Part shown: piece after piece, positions 44,961 through 53,195 of the stretch
Layout: every line of letters starts with the position of its first letter
Numbering within the stretch: the stretch's first letter is position 1
From: Methylophaga sulfidovorans
GTDB lineage: Bacteria > Pseudomonadota > Gammaproteobacteria > Nitrosococcales > Methylophagaceae
Direction of reading: 5' to 3'
DNA: 64,000 bases
NCBI RefSeq assembly: GCF_900114205.1
Contig: NZ_FOSH01000013.1
Span: 1-64,000, forward strand
Translations under genes and position numbers: made by a program
Notes under the pieces: model-generated
Database searches by the model: none
Seen by the model: only the letters and a program-made list of their open reading frames with translations
Told to the model about the DNA's origin: nothing

Positions 44961-46643
44961 ATGGAAGCACCGAAAATACCCAGTGATGAACAAGAACGTT
45001 TAGCTGCACTATTTTCGCTTGAACTGCTGGACTCAGAACCTGAAGCTGTTTTTGATAATCTCACTCAACTGGTCGCTGATATTTTTGATATACCTATCGT
45101 AGCGATTTCCTTGATTGATGAATCCCGTCAGTGGTTTAAATCGGTACAGGGCTTAGATGTTTGTGAAACCGAGCGTGATATCTCTTTTTGTGGCCATGCT
45201 ATTTATCATAAAACACCATTGGTGATTGAGAATACAGCTGAGGATGAGCGGTTCAAAGATAATCCATTGGTAACAGGGCCACCACATATTGTTTTTTATG
45301 CTGGTGTGCCACTGCGTTACCGCTTCAATAACCATGAATTTCTGTTAGGCACTTTATGTATCATTGATCATAAGGTCAGAACATTAAGTGAACTCGAACT
45401 AAAACGCCTGCAGATGTTTGCTTATCAGGTGGAATCACTGATTGGACTTCGGTTGTCCAGTCGGCGGTTAGAACAGGCCAATAAAGTTAAATCAGCGTTT
45501 ATGGCTAATATGACACACGAATTACGCAGCCCGATAGCCGGCGTCATTGGTATGTTGGATATCTTAAACCTCAGTGAGCTGACAACAACACAGCAACGGC
45601 ATCTTGAATTAGCCAGTAAAAGCGCCAAATTACTGCTTAATATCATCAATGATATTCTCGACTTTTCCAAGCTTGAAGCTAATAAAGTTGAAGCTCGTGA
45701 AGACAAATTTGATCTGACAAAGTTGTTTGAAGACGTGTTTGAAACCTTCAGTTTGCGTGGTAAGGAAACTGATAAAAACTATCATCTGTCGCTAGACTGG
45801 AACACGGATTTAATGGTCGTCGGCGATGCTACCCGTTTAGAGCAAATCCTGCTAAATCTATTAAGCAATGCTGATAAATTTACACAACATGGTCATATCC
45901 AGCTTAAAGCCAGCCTTGTTGAACAGTCAGAAAAAGATATCACGCTGTCGTGTCAGGTGATTGATAGTGGTATCGGGATTAATGCCAATCAAATAGGTCG
46001 CTTATTTGAACCTTTAGAACAGCTGGATAACAGTTCATCAAAAAGTTATGGAGGCACAGGTTTAGGCTTAGCGATTGCAAAAAAACTTTGTGAGTTAATG
46101 GGGGGAGATATCAGCGTTAAAAGCGAGAGCGGTAAAGGCTCTTGTTTTAGCTTCACCATTAAGCTTAAACGTATCAGAGATACAGAATCTGAATTGACTA
46201 ATACCAAACCTGACAGACAAACATCCAATAAATCGAGTTTGTCAGACATTCATGTTTTAATTGCTGATGATGACTTAACCAATCGCTCAGTAATAGAGTT
46301 TTTTCTCACAAGGTTAAATGTTCATTTTACGTCAGCTGAGAATGGTGTTCAGGTAAGCCAGTTGCTAACAGAGTTCGACTCTTATGAGCCAATAAAGCTG
46401 ATTCTCATGGACTGTCAGATGCCGATGATGGATGGTTATGCTACCAGCCGACAAATCCGTGAAGGTAAACTAGGCAAGCAATATCAGGATATTCCCATTA
46501 TTGCCCTAACTGCTAATGCCATGAAAGGTGACGAAGAAAAATGTTTATTAGCTGGTATGAGTGACTATATGACGAAACCGATTCAGTTTGATCAGTTATT
46601 CGACAAAATGGTGTATTGGTCGACACGAAAACATAAAATGTGA
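44961..46643 (+). CDS. soluble GAF-histidine kinase-receiver hybrid
   Basis: A 560-residue cytosolic hybrid sensor kinase. It has an N-terminal GAF domain (about residues 15-165), HisKA with FMANMTHELRSPIAGVIGML (phosphorylated His near 189), an ATPase with the N box (LLNLLSNADKFT), G1 (DSGIGI) and G2 (GGTGLGLAI), then a receiver (about 425-550) whose phospho-acceptor is the Asp in LILMDCQMPMMDG. There is no membrane segment. I chose ATG 44961 (GGGGG upstream) over a TTG eight codons earlier. No partner regulator or Hpt gene is adjacent. Confidence 0.9.
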   Translation: MEAPKIPSDEQERLAALFSLELLDSEPEAVFDNLTQLVADIFDIPIVAISLIDESRQWFKSVQGLDVCETERDISFCGHAIYHKTPLVIENTAEDERFKDNPLVTGPPHIVFYAGVPLRYRFNNHEFLLGTLCIIDHKVRTLSELELKRLQMFAYQVESLIGLRLSSRRLEQANKVKSAFMANMTHELRSPIAGVIGMLDILNLSELTTTQQRHLELASKSAKLLLNIINDILDFSKLEANKVEAREDKFDLTKLFEDVFETFSLRGKETDKNYHLSLDWNTDLMVVGDATRLEQILLNLLSNADKFTQHGHIQLKASLVEQSEKDITLSCQVIDSGIGINANQIGRLFEPLEQLDNSSSKSYGGTGLGLAIAKKLCELMGGDISVKSESGKGSCFSFTIKLKRIRDTESELTNTKPDRQTSNKSSLSDIHVLIADDDLTNRSVIEFFLTRLNVHFTSAENGVQVSQLLTEFDSYEPIKLILMDCQMPMMDGYATSRQIREGKLGKQYQDIPIIALTANAMKGDEEKCLLAGMSDYMTKPIQFDQLFDKMVYWSTRKHKM

Positions 46644-46644
46644 T

Positions 46645-46974
46645 TTATATAAGTGGCTCAGTACCTCGCTGGCGTTCAACACAAGCCTGGAAAATATCGT
46701 CATGTACTTCATCAAGAGGGGTATCTACGGGATAAATATAAACACGATGGCCGATCGTTAATATATCTTTGCGTCCTTGTGTATCTTTGTAGATCGATTT
46801 TATTTTTTCCTCAAATGTGGTCCAGTCATCGCCTTCAGTTTGTCTGATTTTTTGTATCTCATAGGCTGTTCCAGCCTGGTACGCACAACTAGTTATGGTA
46901 TTTCGCTCAAGATCATCTGCTATGGCTAATGATGACATCAGGCACAACATCATCAGGCAATAAAGGTATTTCAT
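46645..46974 (-). CDS. small exported protein of unknown function
   Basis: A 109-residue protein with a signal peptide (MKYLYCLMMLCLMSSLAIAD). The mature part has two cysteines (ITSCAYQAG and IFQACVERQR) that may form a disulfide and is otherwise charged and helical. I do not recognise it. GGAGG stands before ATG 46974 on the coding strand, so it is likely translated. It ends one base after the kinase gene. Confidence 0.6.
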   Translation of the reverse strand: MKYLYCLMMLCLMSSLAIADDLERNTITSCAYQAGTAYEIQKIRQTEGDDWTTFEEKIKSIYKDTQGRKDILTIGHRVYIYPVDTPLDEVHDDIFQACVERQRGTEPLI

Positions 46975-47135
46975 TTGTGACCTCCAAATGCGTTATCAGC
47001 ATAGTGAGTAATTGATTCTAATAGAAAAGCAGAGAAGTTTGCTGTTTTTCCTCACTAAAAAATACGATCAGTGTTTGTCATAGATGGCTCTTATGTGATA
47101 ACAAAGGAAGTGTGTTTTGACTCGGAGCGATTAGC

Positions 47136-47591
47136 ATGAGTAGAGAAACAGAAAAAAGCATGGTTGTTCTCGCACGGCATCGTCTGAAATGGTTAAAAGT
47201 AGCCTTGGCCGGAAGGAATGCCGATTTAAATCTTGTTCAAAATACATTTCATCAGCTGACAGGCTTAACCAGCCTGCGATTTGTTCAGGATAATGGCCTC
47301 AGCGATGAAACGATAAGAGAGTTAGCCATCATTGATAATCTCGCTACGCTGAATGTGCAACAGCAGCATCCTGAAGTACTGGATAAGCTCTCTAAAGAAG
47401 CCCAGGAATTATCTAAATACTTGGATATGCCTGCGCGTGACTTATTAGATTTACTGTTTAAACATGGCGCACGCTTTCATAATCAGGATGCCATCTCGGT
47501 CGCGCTACATCGTGGTCTGATTAGTGATATTCATCATGAAGCTGAAGCTTATGCACGTTTGCAAGCCAGGGAGTGTCGGGGGGAAGTTTAA
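47136..47591 (+). CDS. conserved-looking protein of unknown function
   Basis: A 151-residue soluble, helical protein without signal peptide or membrane segment. Sequence blocks such as LTGLTSLRFVQDNGLSDETI and PARDLLDLLFKHGARFHNQD suggest a small helical domain; I know no family. The codon pattern and charge look like a real gene. It stands 53 bp upstream of the TetR gene in the same direction but is separated from it by the regulator's own promoter, so it is not clearly part of that system. Confidence 0.55.
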   Translation: MSRETEKSMVVLARHRLKWLKVALAGRNADLNLVQNTFHQLTGLTSLRFVQDNGLSDETIRELAIIDNLATLNVQQQHPEVLDKLSKEAQELSKYLDMPARDLLDLLFKHGARFHNQDAISVALHRGLISDIHHEAEAYARLQARECRGEV

Positions 47592-47608
47592 ATTTCTGCT
47601 ATTAATGA

Positions 47609-47638
47609 TTGACAAGCAAAGACGACCGGTCGCATTAT
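47609..47638 (+). promoter_or_regulatory. promoter and operator of the TetR gene
   Basis: A perfect -35 box TTGACA (47609-47614) and an 18-bp spacer lead to CATTAT (47633-47638) as -10. The spacer holds the palindrome CGACCGGTCG inside AAAGACGACCGGTCGCATT (47618-47636). A repressor bound here would block the polymerase, fitting autoregulation. The transcription start would fall at about 47645, the A of the start codon. Confidence 0.65.
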
Positions 47639-47644
47639 GCAGTC

Positions 47645-48238
47645 ATGAGCACTCAAAAAGACATTAAAAAAGAACAAATCCTTAATCATGGCATTCAGTT
47701 GCTGATGCGTAATGGCTATCACGGTACGGGTATCAAATTAATATTAGATACCGTGCAGGTGCCTAAAGGCTCGTTCTATAGCTATTTTGAAAGTAAAGAA
47801 AATTTTACTTCAGAAGCTATCAGTCATTACATCGCACCATTTATTTCGCGACTGCAATTTTTTCTAAATAAAACAGAATTAAATGGGCATCAGGCAGTCA
47901 AAGCCTACTTTGAATCACTTATCAAAGATCTGGAACAGTCAGATTACAGCGGTGGTTGTTTATTAGGCGATATGATGGGTGAAATCAGCAGTGCAAGTGA
48001 GTTATGTCGGCAGACATTGTTAGCTTCTGTGAATGACTATTGCCAACTCATTGCACAAGGGCTGAATGAAGCTCAGCAACAAGGCATTGTTCGACAGGAT
48101 ATGACAGCGGATGTAATGGCAAAACTGTTATTTGATCACTGGCAAGGCGCGTTACTACATATGAAAATTGAAAAGTCGACACAGCCATTAAAACGCTGCA
48201 TGTCGCAATTGCTTGATGATTATTTTGTTCAACACTAA
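47645..48238 (+). CDS. TetR-family regulator of the quinoprotein-relay operon
   Basis: A 197-residue TetR repressor: helix-turn-helix at residues 8-55 (GIQLLMRNGYHGTGIKLILD, then KGSFYSYFESKENF) and a C-terminal ligand domain with cysteines (SGGCLLGDMM, ELCRQTLL, KRCMSQLL) like those of AcuR/NemR-type regulators that sense reactive electrophiles. ATG 47645 has no ribosome binding site and lies where transcription should begin, so the message may be leaderless. The matching palindromes before this gene and before the next one suggest it represses both. An aldehyde such as formaldehyde is a possible inducer, which is inference. Confidence 0.88.
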   Translation: MSTQKDIKKEQILNHGIQLLMRNGYHGTGIKLILDTVQVPKGSFYSYFESKENFTSEAISHYIAPFISRLQFFLNKTELNGHQAVKAYFESLIKDLEQSDYSGGCLLGDMMGEISSASELCRQTLLASVNDYCQLIAQGLNEAQQQGIVRQDMTADVMAKLLFDHWQGALLHMKIEKSTQPLKRCMSQLLDDYFVQH

Positions 48239-48263
48239 GTGTTGATTTTTTTGGGCGTCTATT

Positions 48264-48280
48264 AAAGACGATCGGTCATT
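48264..48280 (+). promoter_or_regulatory. second copy of the TetR operator, before the DUF4242 gene
   Basis: AAAGACGATCGGTCATT shares its core AAAGACGAyCGGTC with the operator before tetR, and stands 20 bp before the DUF4242 start codon. The copy has C to T and G to A changes that weaken the palindrome by one pair, so affinity may differ. Confidence 0.65.
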
Positions 48281-48299
48281 TTTAACGAGGTAAAGAACC

Positions 48300-48566
48300 A
48301 TGAATAAATATATTATTGAACGTGAAATTCCAGGTGCAGGTGAATTAAGTGATAATGAACTTGACCAGATAAGTGACAAATCCTGTTCTATTCTGAAAGA
48401 TATGGGAACTGGCATTGAGTGGGTAGAAAGCTATGTCACCGATAATAAAGTGTATTGTGTTTACAAAGCTGAAAATAAAGATTTAATTATGCGTCATGCT
48501 GAACAAGGTGGTTTTCCAGCGAATGCAATCTCAGAAGTTAAAAATATGATAAGACCAAAATTCTGA
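48300..48566 (+). CDS. DUF4242-family protein
   Basis: An 88-residue protein of the DUF4242 family (SCO4226-like, a ferredoxin-like fold reported to bind nickel in Streptomyces). It begins KYIIEREIPGAGELSDNEL and has WVESYVTDNKVYCVYKAEN and RHAEQGGFPANAISEVKNM, matching the family from end to end. It is the first gene after the second TetR operator and 33 bp before the metallohydrolase gene. No catalytic role is known; an accessory or metal-binding function is possible. Confidence 0.88.
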   Translation: MNKYIIEREIPGAGELSDNELDQISDKSCSILKDMGTGIEWVESYVTDNKVYCVYKAENKDLIMRHAEQGGFPANAISEVKNMIRPKF

Positions 48567-48599
48567 GATAAGAAGACCCCTGATTGAAGGGAGAGAGAA

Positions 48600-49541
48600 A
48601 TGAAAAACAAAACAAAAGCCTATATAACGGGCATCAGCGTTCTGTTCAGTGCCATTATGGCACTGAACGTATATGCAGATGACTATCCGTTAAAACAAGT
48701 CTCAGAAGGCATTTATTACCATCAAGGTGCACAAGAGGATGCCGATCAACATAATAAAGGCGAAATAGCGAATACGGGTTTTATTATGGGCGACAAGTGT
48801 ATTGCTGTCGTGGATAGCGGGGGTAGCTATCTTGAGGGCAAAGCCTTACTTGGAGCCATTCGTGAAAAAAGTGACTTACCTATTTGTTATGTGATTAACA
48901 CTCACGCACATCCGGATCATTTTTTAGGTAATGCTGCATTTAAAGATACCGGAGCTACGTTTATTGGTAACGCTAAAATGCCAGCAGCTATCGAAGCCCG
49001 AAAATCATTTTATGAAACACGTTTTCAAGAGATTCTTGGTAAGTATTTCAAAGGTACAGAGTTTATTGAACCGACGCTTCTAGTCAGTGTGGATAAGCCC
49101 ATCACCATTGATTTAGGTGATCGTGAGTTAGTGCTAAACAGTTATCCCACCTCACATACCGATAATGATCTGACTGTTTTGGATAAAAAGACTAAGACCT
49201 TATGGGCGGGGGATTTATTATTTGTTAAACGTATTCCAGCACTTGATGGCAGTATCAATGGCTGGCTGGCGACGATTAAAAAATTAGAAGCCATGAAGTT
49301 AAACGCCGTTATTCCTGGTCACGGTCCTGCCCAATATAAGGACTGGCACCAAGCTTTTGATGCTGAAGAGCATTATTTTTTGACTATTCGTGAGCAAATC
49401 AGAGCCATTATTAATGATATGGGGACGATTACAGAAGCTACAGACTCTGTTGGCTTGAGTGAGAAAGGTAAATGGCTACTGTTTGATGATTACAACAAAC
49501 GCAATGTGACTGCGGCGTTTACAGAATTGGAATGGGAATAA
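48600..49541 (+). CDS. quinoprotein-relay zinc metallohydrolase (metallo-beta-lactamase fold)
   Basis: A 313-residue exported hydrolase with a signal peptide (cleavage near residue 26, VYADDYP). The zinc motif HAHPDH is at residues 102-107, followed by SHTDNDL, WAGDLLF and IPGHGP, so both metal sites look complete. It matches the SoxH-like metallohydrolases that accompany SoxYZ-like carriers and PQQ dehydrogenases in methylotrophs (the so-called quinoprotein relay system). The substrate is unknown; it may act on a group carried on the cysteine of the next protein. It starts 33 bp after the DUF4242 gene and ends 3 bp before the carrier gene. Confidence 0.87.
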   Translation: MKNKTKAYITGISVLFSAIMALNVYADDYPLKQVSEGIYYHQGAQEDADQHNKGEIANTGFIMGDKCIAVVDSGGSYLEGKALLGAIREKSDLPICYVINTHAHPDHFLGNAAFKDTGATFIGNAKMPAAIEARKSFYETRFQEILGKYFKGTEFIEPTLLVSVDKPITIDLGDRELVLNSYPTSHTDNDLTVLDKKTKTLWAGDLLFVKRIPALDGSINGWLATIKKLEAMKLNAVIPGHGPAQYKDWHQAFDAEEHYFLTIREQIRAIINDMGTITEATDSVGLSEKGKWLLFDDYNKRNVTAAFTELEWE

Positions 49542-49544
49542 ACA

Positions 49545-50351
49545 ATGAAAAATTTATTTAATATTATCGCGATCAGCGGCTTGATGTTCTCTTTTATGAT
49601 GCCGTCGATAACGCGAGCTGATGACCAACCTGAAGAACAATGGGAAACATTAAAAGAGATTTATTTTGAAAATAAAACGATTTTAGAAGATGCCGATGAC
49701 TGGTTAGTGATAGAAGCGCCAAAGAGAGCAGAAGACGCGGCTATTGTTCCCGTTCATTTTTATTCGAAACGTCCACAAACAGATTCATCCTATATCAAAA
49801 GCCTGCAGATTTTTATTGATAATAACCCAATGCCATATTCGGCTAACTTTCATTTGTCACCGACATTGGAAAGCGTTGACATTTCCACTCGTATGCGTAT
49901 CGATCAATACACGTATATTCGTGCTGTAGCAGAAATGAATGACGGCAGTTTGCACATGGTGAAACGCTTTGTGAAAGCCTCGGGTGGCTGTAGTGCACCA
50001 GCGGGAAAAGATCAGGCTGCTGCGATGGCGAGATTGGGTAAAATGCAGATTCGTTATCGTGATGGTGGCTCTGATGAAGCTAATCCTGTTCAGATTGTGA
50101 TAAGTCACCCTAACAATAGTGGTTTGCAGATGGACTTAAAAACCCGTGGTTATATTCCAGCACATTATGTGGAGAAAATGGTTATTACACTTGATGATAA
50201 AGTGTTAATGGACGTTGATACCGGCATATCAATTAGCGAAGATCCCAGTATTCGTTTCGTTTTGCCCAAAGGAAAAGCTGGACACGGTTTGCTAAAAGCA
50301 GTCGTGACTGACAATCAAAAACAGATCTATACGATAGAAAAACAAATTTAG
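49545..50351 (+). CDS. quinoprotein-associated SoxYZ-like carrier protein
   Basis: A 268-residue exported fusion of a SoxY-like and a SoxZ-like domain. The signal peptide ends near residue 25 (ITRADD). The SoxY part (about 30-150) ends in KASGGCSAPA, where Cys149 stands in the place of the SoxY swinging-arm cysteine; the SoxZ part (about 160-268) follows with MQIRYRDGG and HYVEKMVITLDDKVL. In the Sox pathway the cysteine carries sulfur intermediates; this variant is linked to PQQ alcohol dehydrogenases, where its cargo is unknown. It is the last gene of the operon. Its last 30 or so codons belong to a tandem repeat that is present twice more downstream. Confidence 0.87.
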   Translation: MKNLFNIIAISGLMFSFMMPSITRADDQPEEQWETLKEIYFENKTILEDADDWLVIEAPKRAEDAAIVPVHFYSKRPQTDSSYIKSLQIFIDNNPMPYSANFHLSPTLESVDISTRMRIDQYTYIRAVAEMNDGSLHMVKRFVKASGGCSAPAGKDQAAAMARLGKMQIRYRDGGSDEANPVQIVISHPNNSGLQMDLKTRGYIPAHYVEKMVITLDDKVLMDVDTGISISEDPSIRFVLPKGKAGHGLLKAVVTDNQKQIYTIEKQI

Positions 50352-50857
50352 TTCCCTCCTGACTGACAAGGACGTCAATCACTAAATGGGTATTTCCAGT
50401 TGATTTGTTCTGTAGGCAGCATTTGCGTCACGCTTAAGCAAATCAACTAAGTATTCGTTTTGTATTTATTACCTAAAGGAAAAGCTGGACACGGTTTGCT
50501 AAAAGCAGTCGTGACTGACAATCAAAAACAGATCTATACGATAGAAAAACAAATTTAGTTCCCTCCTGACTGACAAGGACGTCAATCACTAAATGGGTAT
50601 TTCCAGTTGATTTGCTCTGTAGGCATCATTTGCGTCACGTTTAAGCAAATCAACCCAATATTCGTTTTGTTTTGCCCAAAGGAAAAGCTGGACACGGTTT
50701 GCTAAAAGCGGTCGTGACTGACAATCAAAAACAGATCTATACGATAGAAAAACAATTTTAGTTCCCTCCTGACTGACAAGGACGTCAATCACTAAATGGA
50801 TATTTCCAGTTGATTTGCTCTGTGGGCATCATTTGCGTCACGCTTAAGCGAATCAAT
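50247..50857. repeat. three tandem copies of a 203-207 bp unit
   Basis: The unit contains the last part of the SoxYZ-like gene, the gap, and the last part of the convergent gene. Copies run at about 50247-50449, 50450-50656 and 50657-50857; for example AAAGGAAAAGCTGGACACGG begins at 50268, 50475 and 50678. Only copy 1 is joined to the body of the SoxYZ-like gene and only copy 3 to the body of the convergent gene; the middle copy belongs to neither. Copies differ at few positions, so the duplications look recent. Each copy also has a weak hairpin (TGACTGAC/GTCAATCA). No separate gene is seen in 50352-50784. Confidence 0.92.
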
Positions 50858-51120
50858 CCAGTTGGATCACTGGGTTGCCCGATAACTACATAACGCCTGC
50901 CCGATTCGGTATAGCCTATCCCTTGCGTTTGTTTAAACTCAGTAATCGGACTGCTATTACGTAGTGTAAATGGAAGAAGCTCATCTTCCTCATCAGCAGG
51001 CTTAAAAGGCGGCACTGTTTCCGGACGTTGCCGGAGGCCTACAAAAATTTCTTCACCACTTGGCAGAATGAGTATATTCCAGTGGTACAAGGTCATAACA
51101 GTATTAGCAGCACGAGTCAT
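50785..51120 (-). CDS. small protein of unknown function, operon partner of EIIC-EAL
   Basis: A 111-residue protein without signal peptide, with a beta-rich N-terminal part (HWNILILPSGEEIFVGL), an acidic proline-containing middle and GRRYVVIGQPSDPTGLIRLS. It has no family I know. It starts 11 bp after the EIIC-EAL stop on the same strand, so it is co-transcribed with it. Its last 20 or so codons lie inside copy 3 of the tandem repeat, which preserves its normal stop. Confidence 0.65.
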   Translation of the reverse strand: MTRAANTVMTLYHWNILILPSGEEIFVGLRQRPETVPPFKPADEEDELLPFTLRNSSPITEFKQTQGIGYTESGRRYVVIGQPSDPTGLIRLSVTQMMPTEQINWKYPFSD

Positions 51121-51131
51121 TTTTTAGCAAG

Positions 51132-53195
51132 TTAGCGGCAGTGAGATAAAAAATAGACCTGACAGTCTTCAGGCTTGAGTGGGGGACTATGATAATAGCC
51201 CTGAAATATATCACAGCCCATTTCAGCTAACGCTTCGCGTTGTTCTATAGTTTCTACATACTCGGCCACAACAGAGACTTGCTGAGCCTTTCCCAAGTTG
51301 CTGATAGTGCGAATGATATCGGCATTGGTTGTATTAGTCAGCACATCACGTGTGATGGAGCCATCAATCTTAATTGCATTGACTTTAAAACGACGCATAT
51401 ACAGAAGAGATGAATAACCCATGCCAAAGTCATCCATCGCTAAATGAATGCCTATATCACTGATTTCTTGTAATATTTTTTCGACTTGCTTGGAATCAGA
51501 AATCTCAGATGATTCGGTGATTTCCAGTTCAATGTCTTGAGGATTAAGTCCGTACTTAGCAACACAGTTCGCTAAAAAAAACGGTAATGCATCATCATTT
51601 AATTGCAGGGGGGAGATGTTGATGGCCATAGTTAGATCCTGATGGCCCATAGCATTCCATTTTGCTTTAGTGATGCAACATTGTTCAAATACCCACTGAT
51701 CTAATTGAGAAATATCTCCGCTATCTTCAGCCAACATAACCAGCATAGCAGGTGAGACAAACCCATATCTTGGATGTGTCCAGCGCACCAGTGCTTCCAC
51801 GCCAATAATGTGGCCTACACGATTGTGCTTTGGCTGGTAAACAACAGTTAATTCATTATGATAAATAGCCTGACGTAAGTCATACATTAGATCTCTGGCA
51901 ATCATGCCGACTTTATCTTGTCTGCTGATAATCTGTTGTTTGGCATGACCGCTATTAATGATTGTGTGAGTAGCTTCTTCGAAAGCCAGACGCTCTTGTT
52001 GTTGCCTATAAAGTTCTGCTTTACGAACAAAGGGGAGATAAAGCAGGGTACTAATCACAATTTCCAGTAATTGCAAAGCAACACCGTACCATGACCCTGT
52101 GAGTAACCATGCAGATAAAAGCGGTGGCGTTGTCCATGTCACACTGGATGGGTTCACCACACTAATGAAGCCTGATTGAAAAGCCAATAATGAGATGCCC
52201 ATTAATAATAACGGCACCATCAAAAAAGGAATTAAATAGCGTGGATTGAGAACAATGGGTAAACCATAAATTAAAATATCGTTGATATTAAACAGGCTGG
52301 GAATCAAGGAAATTTTAGCTACTTTGTTTTGCACCCCTTGGCGGATAGTGAGCAAAATAGCAATAATTAAACCTAAGGTTGCACCAGACCCACCTATCAA
52401 AACAAAATTTTGGAAAATGGGGCGACTAACCCAATCTGCACTGAACACTGTAGAGGCACTAATAAAAAATGGGCCTTGTTGATTTGGGTCAATAGCGAGA
52501 CCGCCATGAATACCAATAAACCACAAGCCTTGATTCACCAGTACTGCCAGTGTGCTTAATATCCAGGCACCATAACCATCTTTCTGTGCCCAGTGCGTAA
52601 TTACACTGTATACACTAGGAAAATCGGGCAGTGCAGCAATAAACGCTGCTAATAAAAAAAAGAAAACCCCGACCAGAACTATGGTCGGAGTTAAGCGCAT
52701 GGCATTATAAAATGCAGTATCAGATTCGACAGATAGGTGTAGTAAGTCCAGTAAACGTTTATGGGTTAACCAGGAAATTAATTCAGCCGTCGCAATACCT
52801 AAAATAATAGCAAGCACCATGGCTTCCAGACTAAAGGCGATAGCGGAATAACCAAGTAATGAAATGAATATAATAAAGTTAATAGCGGCACTAATGGCGA
52901 CCATTAATGGGGTAGGTGCATCACTTTTAGTGGCGTTATTGCTATTTAATCGGTAGACCAGCTGCACAGAAATAATGGCTGTTAGAGCCAACGCATAAAA
53001 GTTAAATGTTGCCTCACCTATCTGGCCTAGTGGAGCTTTCCAGTTATCACCCAGCCAGTCATTCATAAAGCCTTGAAAAAAAGTGCTAGGGAAATTAACC
53101 AATAAGTCTATGGTGACACGGAGAAATATTAATGGAAGCAACGAAACAAAACTATTTCGCGTTGCTACTATCCATAACAGCATTCGATGCTTCAA
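51132..53195 (-). CDS. PTS EIIC-like membrane domain fused to an EAL phosphodiesterase
   Basis: A 687-residue fusion. The N-terminal ~400 residues form a polytopic domain of the lactose/cellobiose PTS EIIC type, with the tell-tale LWFIGIHGG and IGGSGATLGLIIAI segments and NINDILIYGLPIVLNPRYLI. A linker leads to an EAL domain (about 440-685), which cuts cyclic di-GMP: EALVRW, NISPLQL, EITESS, AMDDFGMGYSSL, KIDGSI and QGYYHSPPL are all intact. No EIIA or EIIB domain or gene is adjacent, so the membrane part is likely a sugar sensor rather than a PTS transporter. I chose TTG 53195 because AGGAGA stands 6 bp upstream; ATG 53183 is an alternative, and an upstream TTG at 53231 is less likely. Confidence 0.88.
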   Translation of the reverse strand: MKHRMLLWIVATRNSFVSLLPLIFLRVTIDLLVNFPSTFFQGFMNDWLGDNWKAPLGQIGEATFNFYALALTAIISVQLVYRLNSNNATKSDAPTPLMVAISAAINFIIFISLLGYSAIAFSLEAMVLAIILGIATAELISWLTHKRLLDLLHLSVESDTAFYNAMRLTPTIVLVGVFFFLLAAFIAALPDFPSVYSVITHWAQKDGYGAWILSTLAVLVNQGLWFIGIHGGLAIDPNQQGPFFISASTVFSADWVSRPIFQNFVLIGGSGATLGLIIAILLTIRQGVQNKVAKISLIPSLFNINDILIYGLPIVLNPRYLIPFLMVPLLLMGISLLAFQSGFISVVNPSSVTWTTPPLLSAWLLTGSWYGVALQLLEIVISTLLYLPFVRKAELYRQQQERLAFEEATHTIINSGHAKQQIISRQDKVGMIARDLMYDLRQAIYHNELTVVYQPKHNRVGHIIGVEALVRWTHPRYGFVSPAMLVMLAEDSGDISQLDQWVFEQCCITKAKWNAMGHQDLTMAINISPLQLNDDALPFFLANCVAKYGLNPQDIELEITESSEISDSKQVEKILQEISDIGIHLAMDDFGMGYSSLLYMRRFKVNAIKIDGSITRDVLTNTTNADIIRTISNLGKAQQVSVVAEYVETIEQREALAEMGCDIFQGYYHSPPLKPEDCQVYFLSHCR

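Noticed and set aside
47136-47591. The unknown 151-residue gene as part of the TetR/quinoprotein system
   Set aside because: The tetR promoter and operator lie between them, so co-regulation is not supported.
50589-50792. A 67-codon minus-strand open frame in the tandem repeat
   Set aside because: It is made of the repeat unit read out of frame and has no ribosome binding site; it is a by-product of the triplication.
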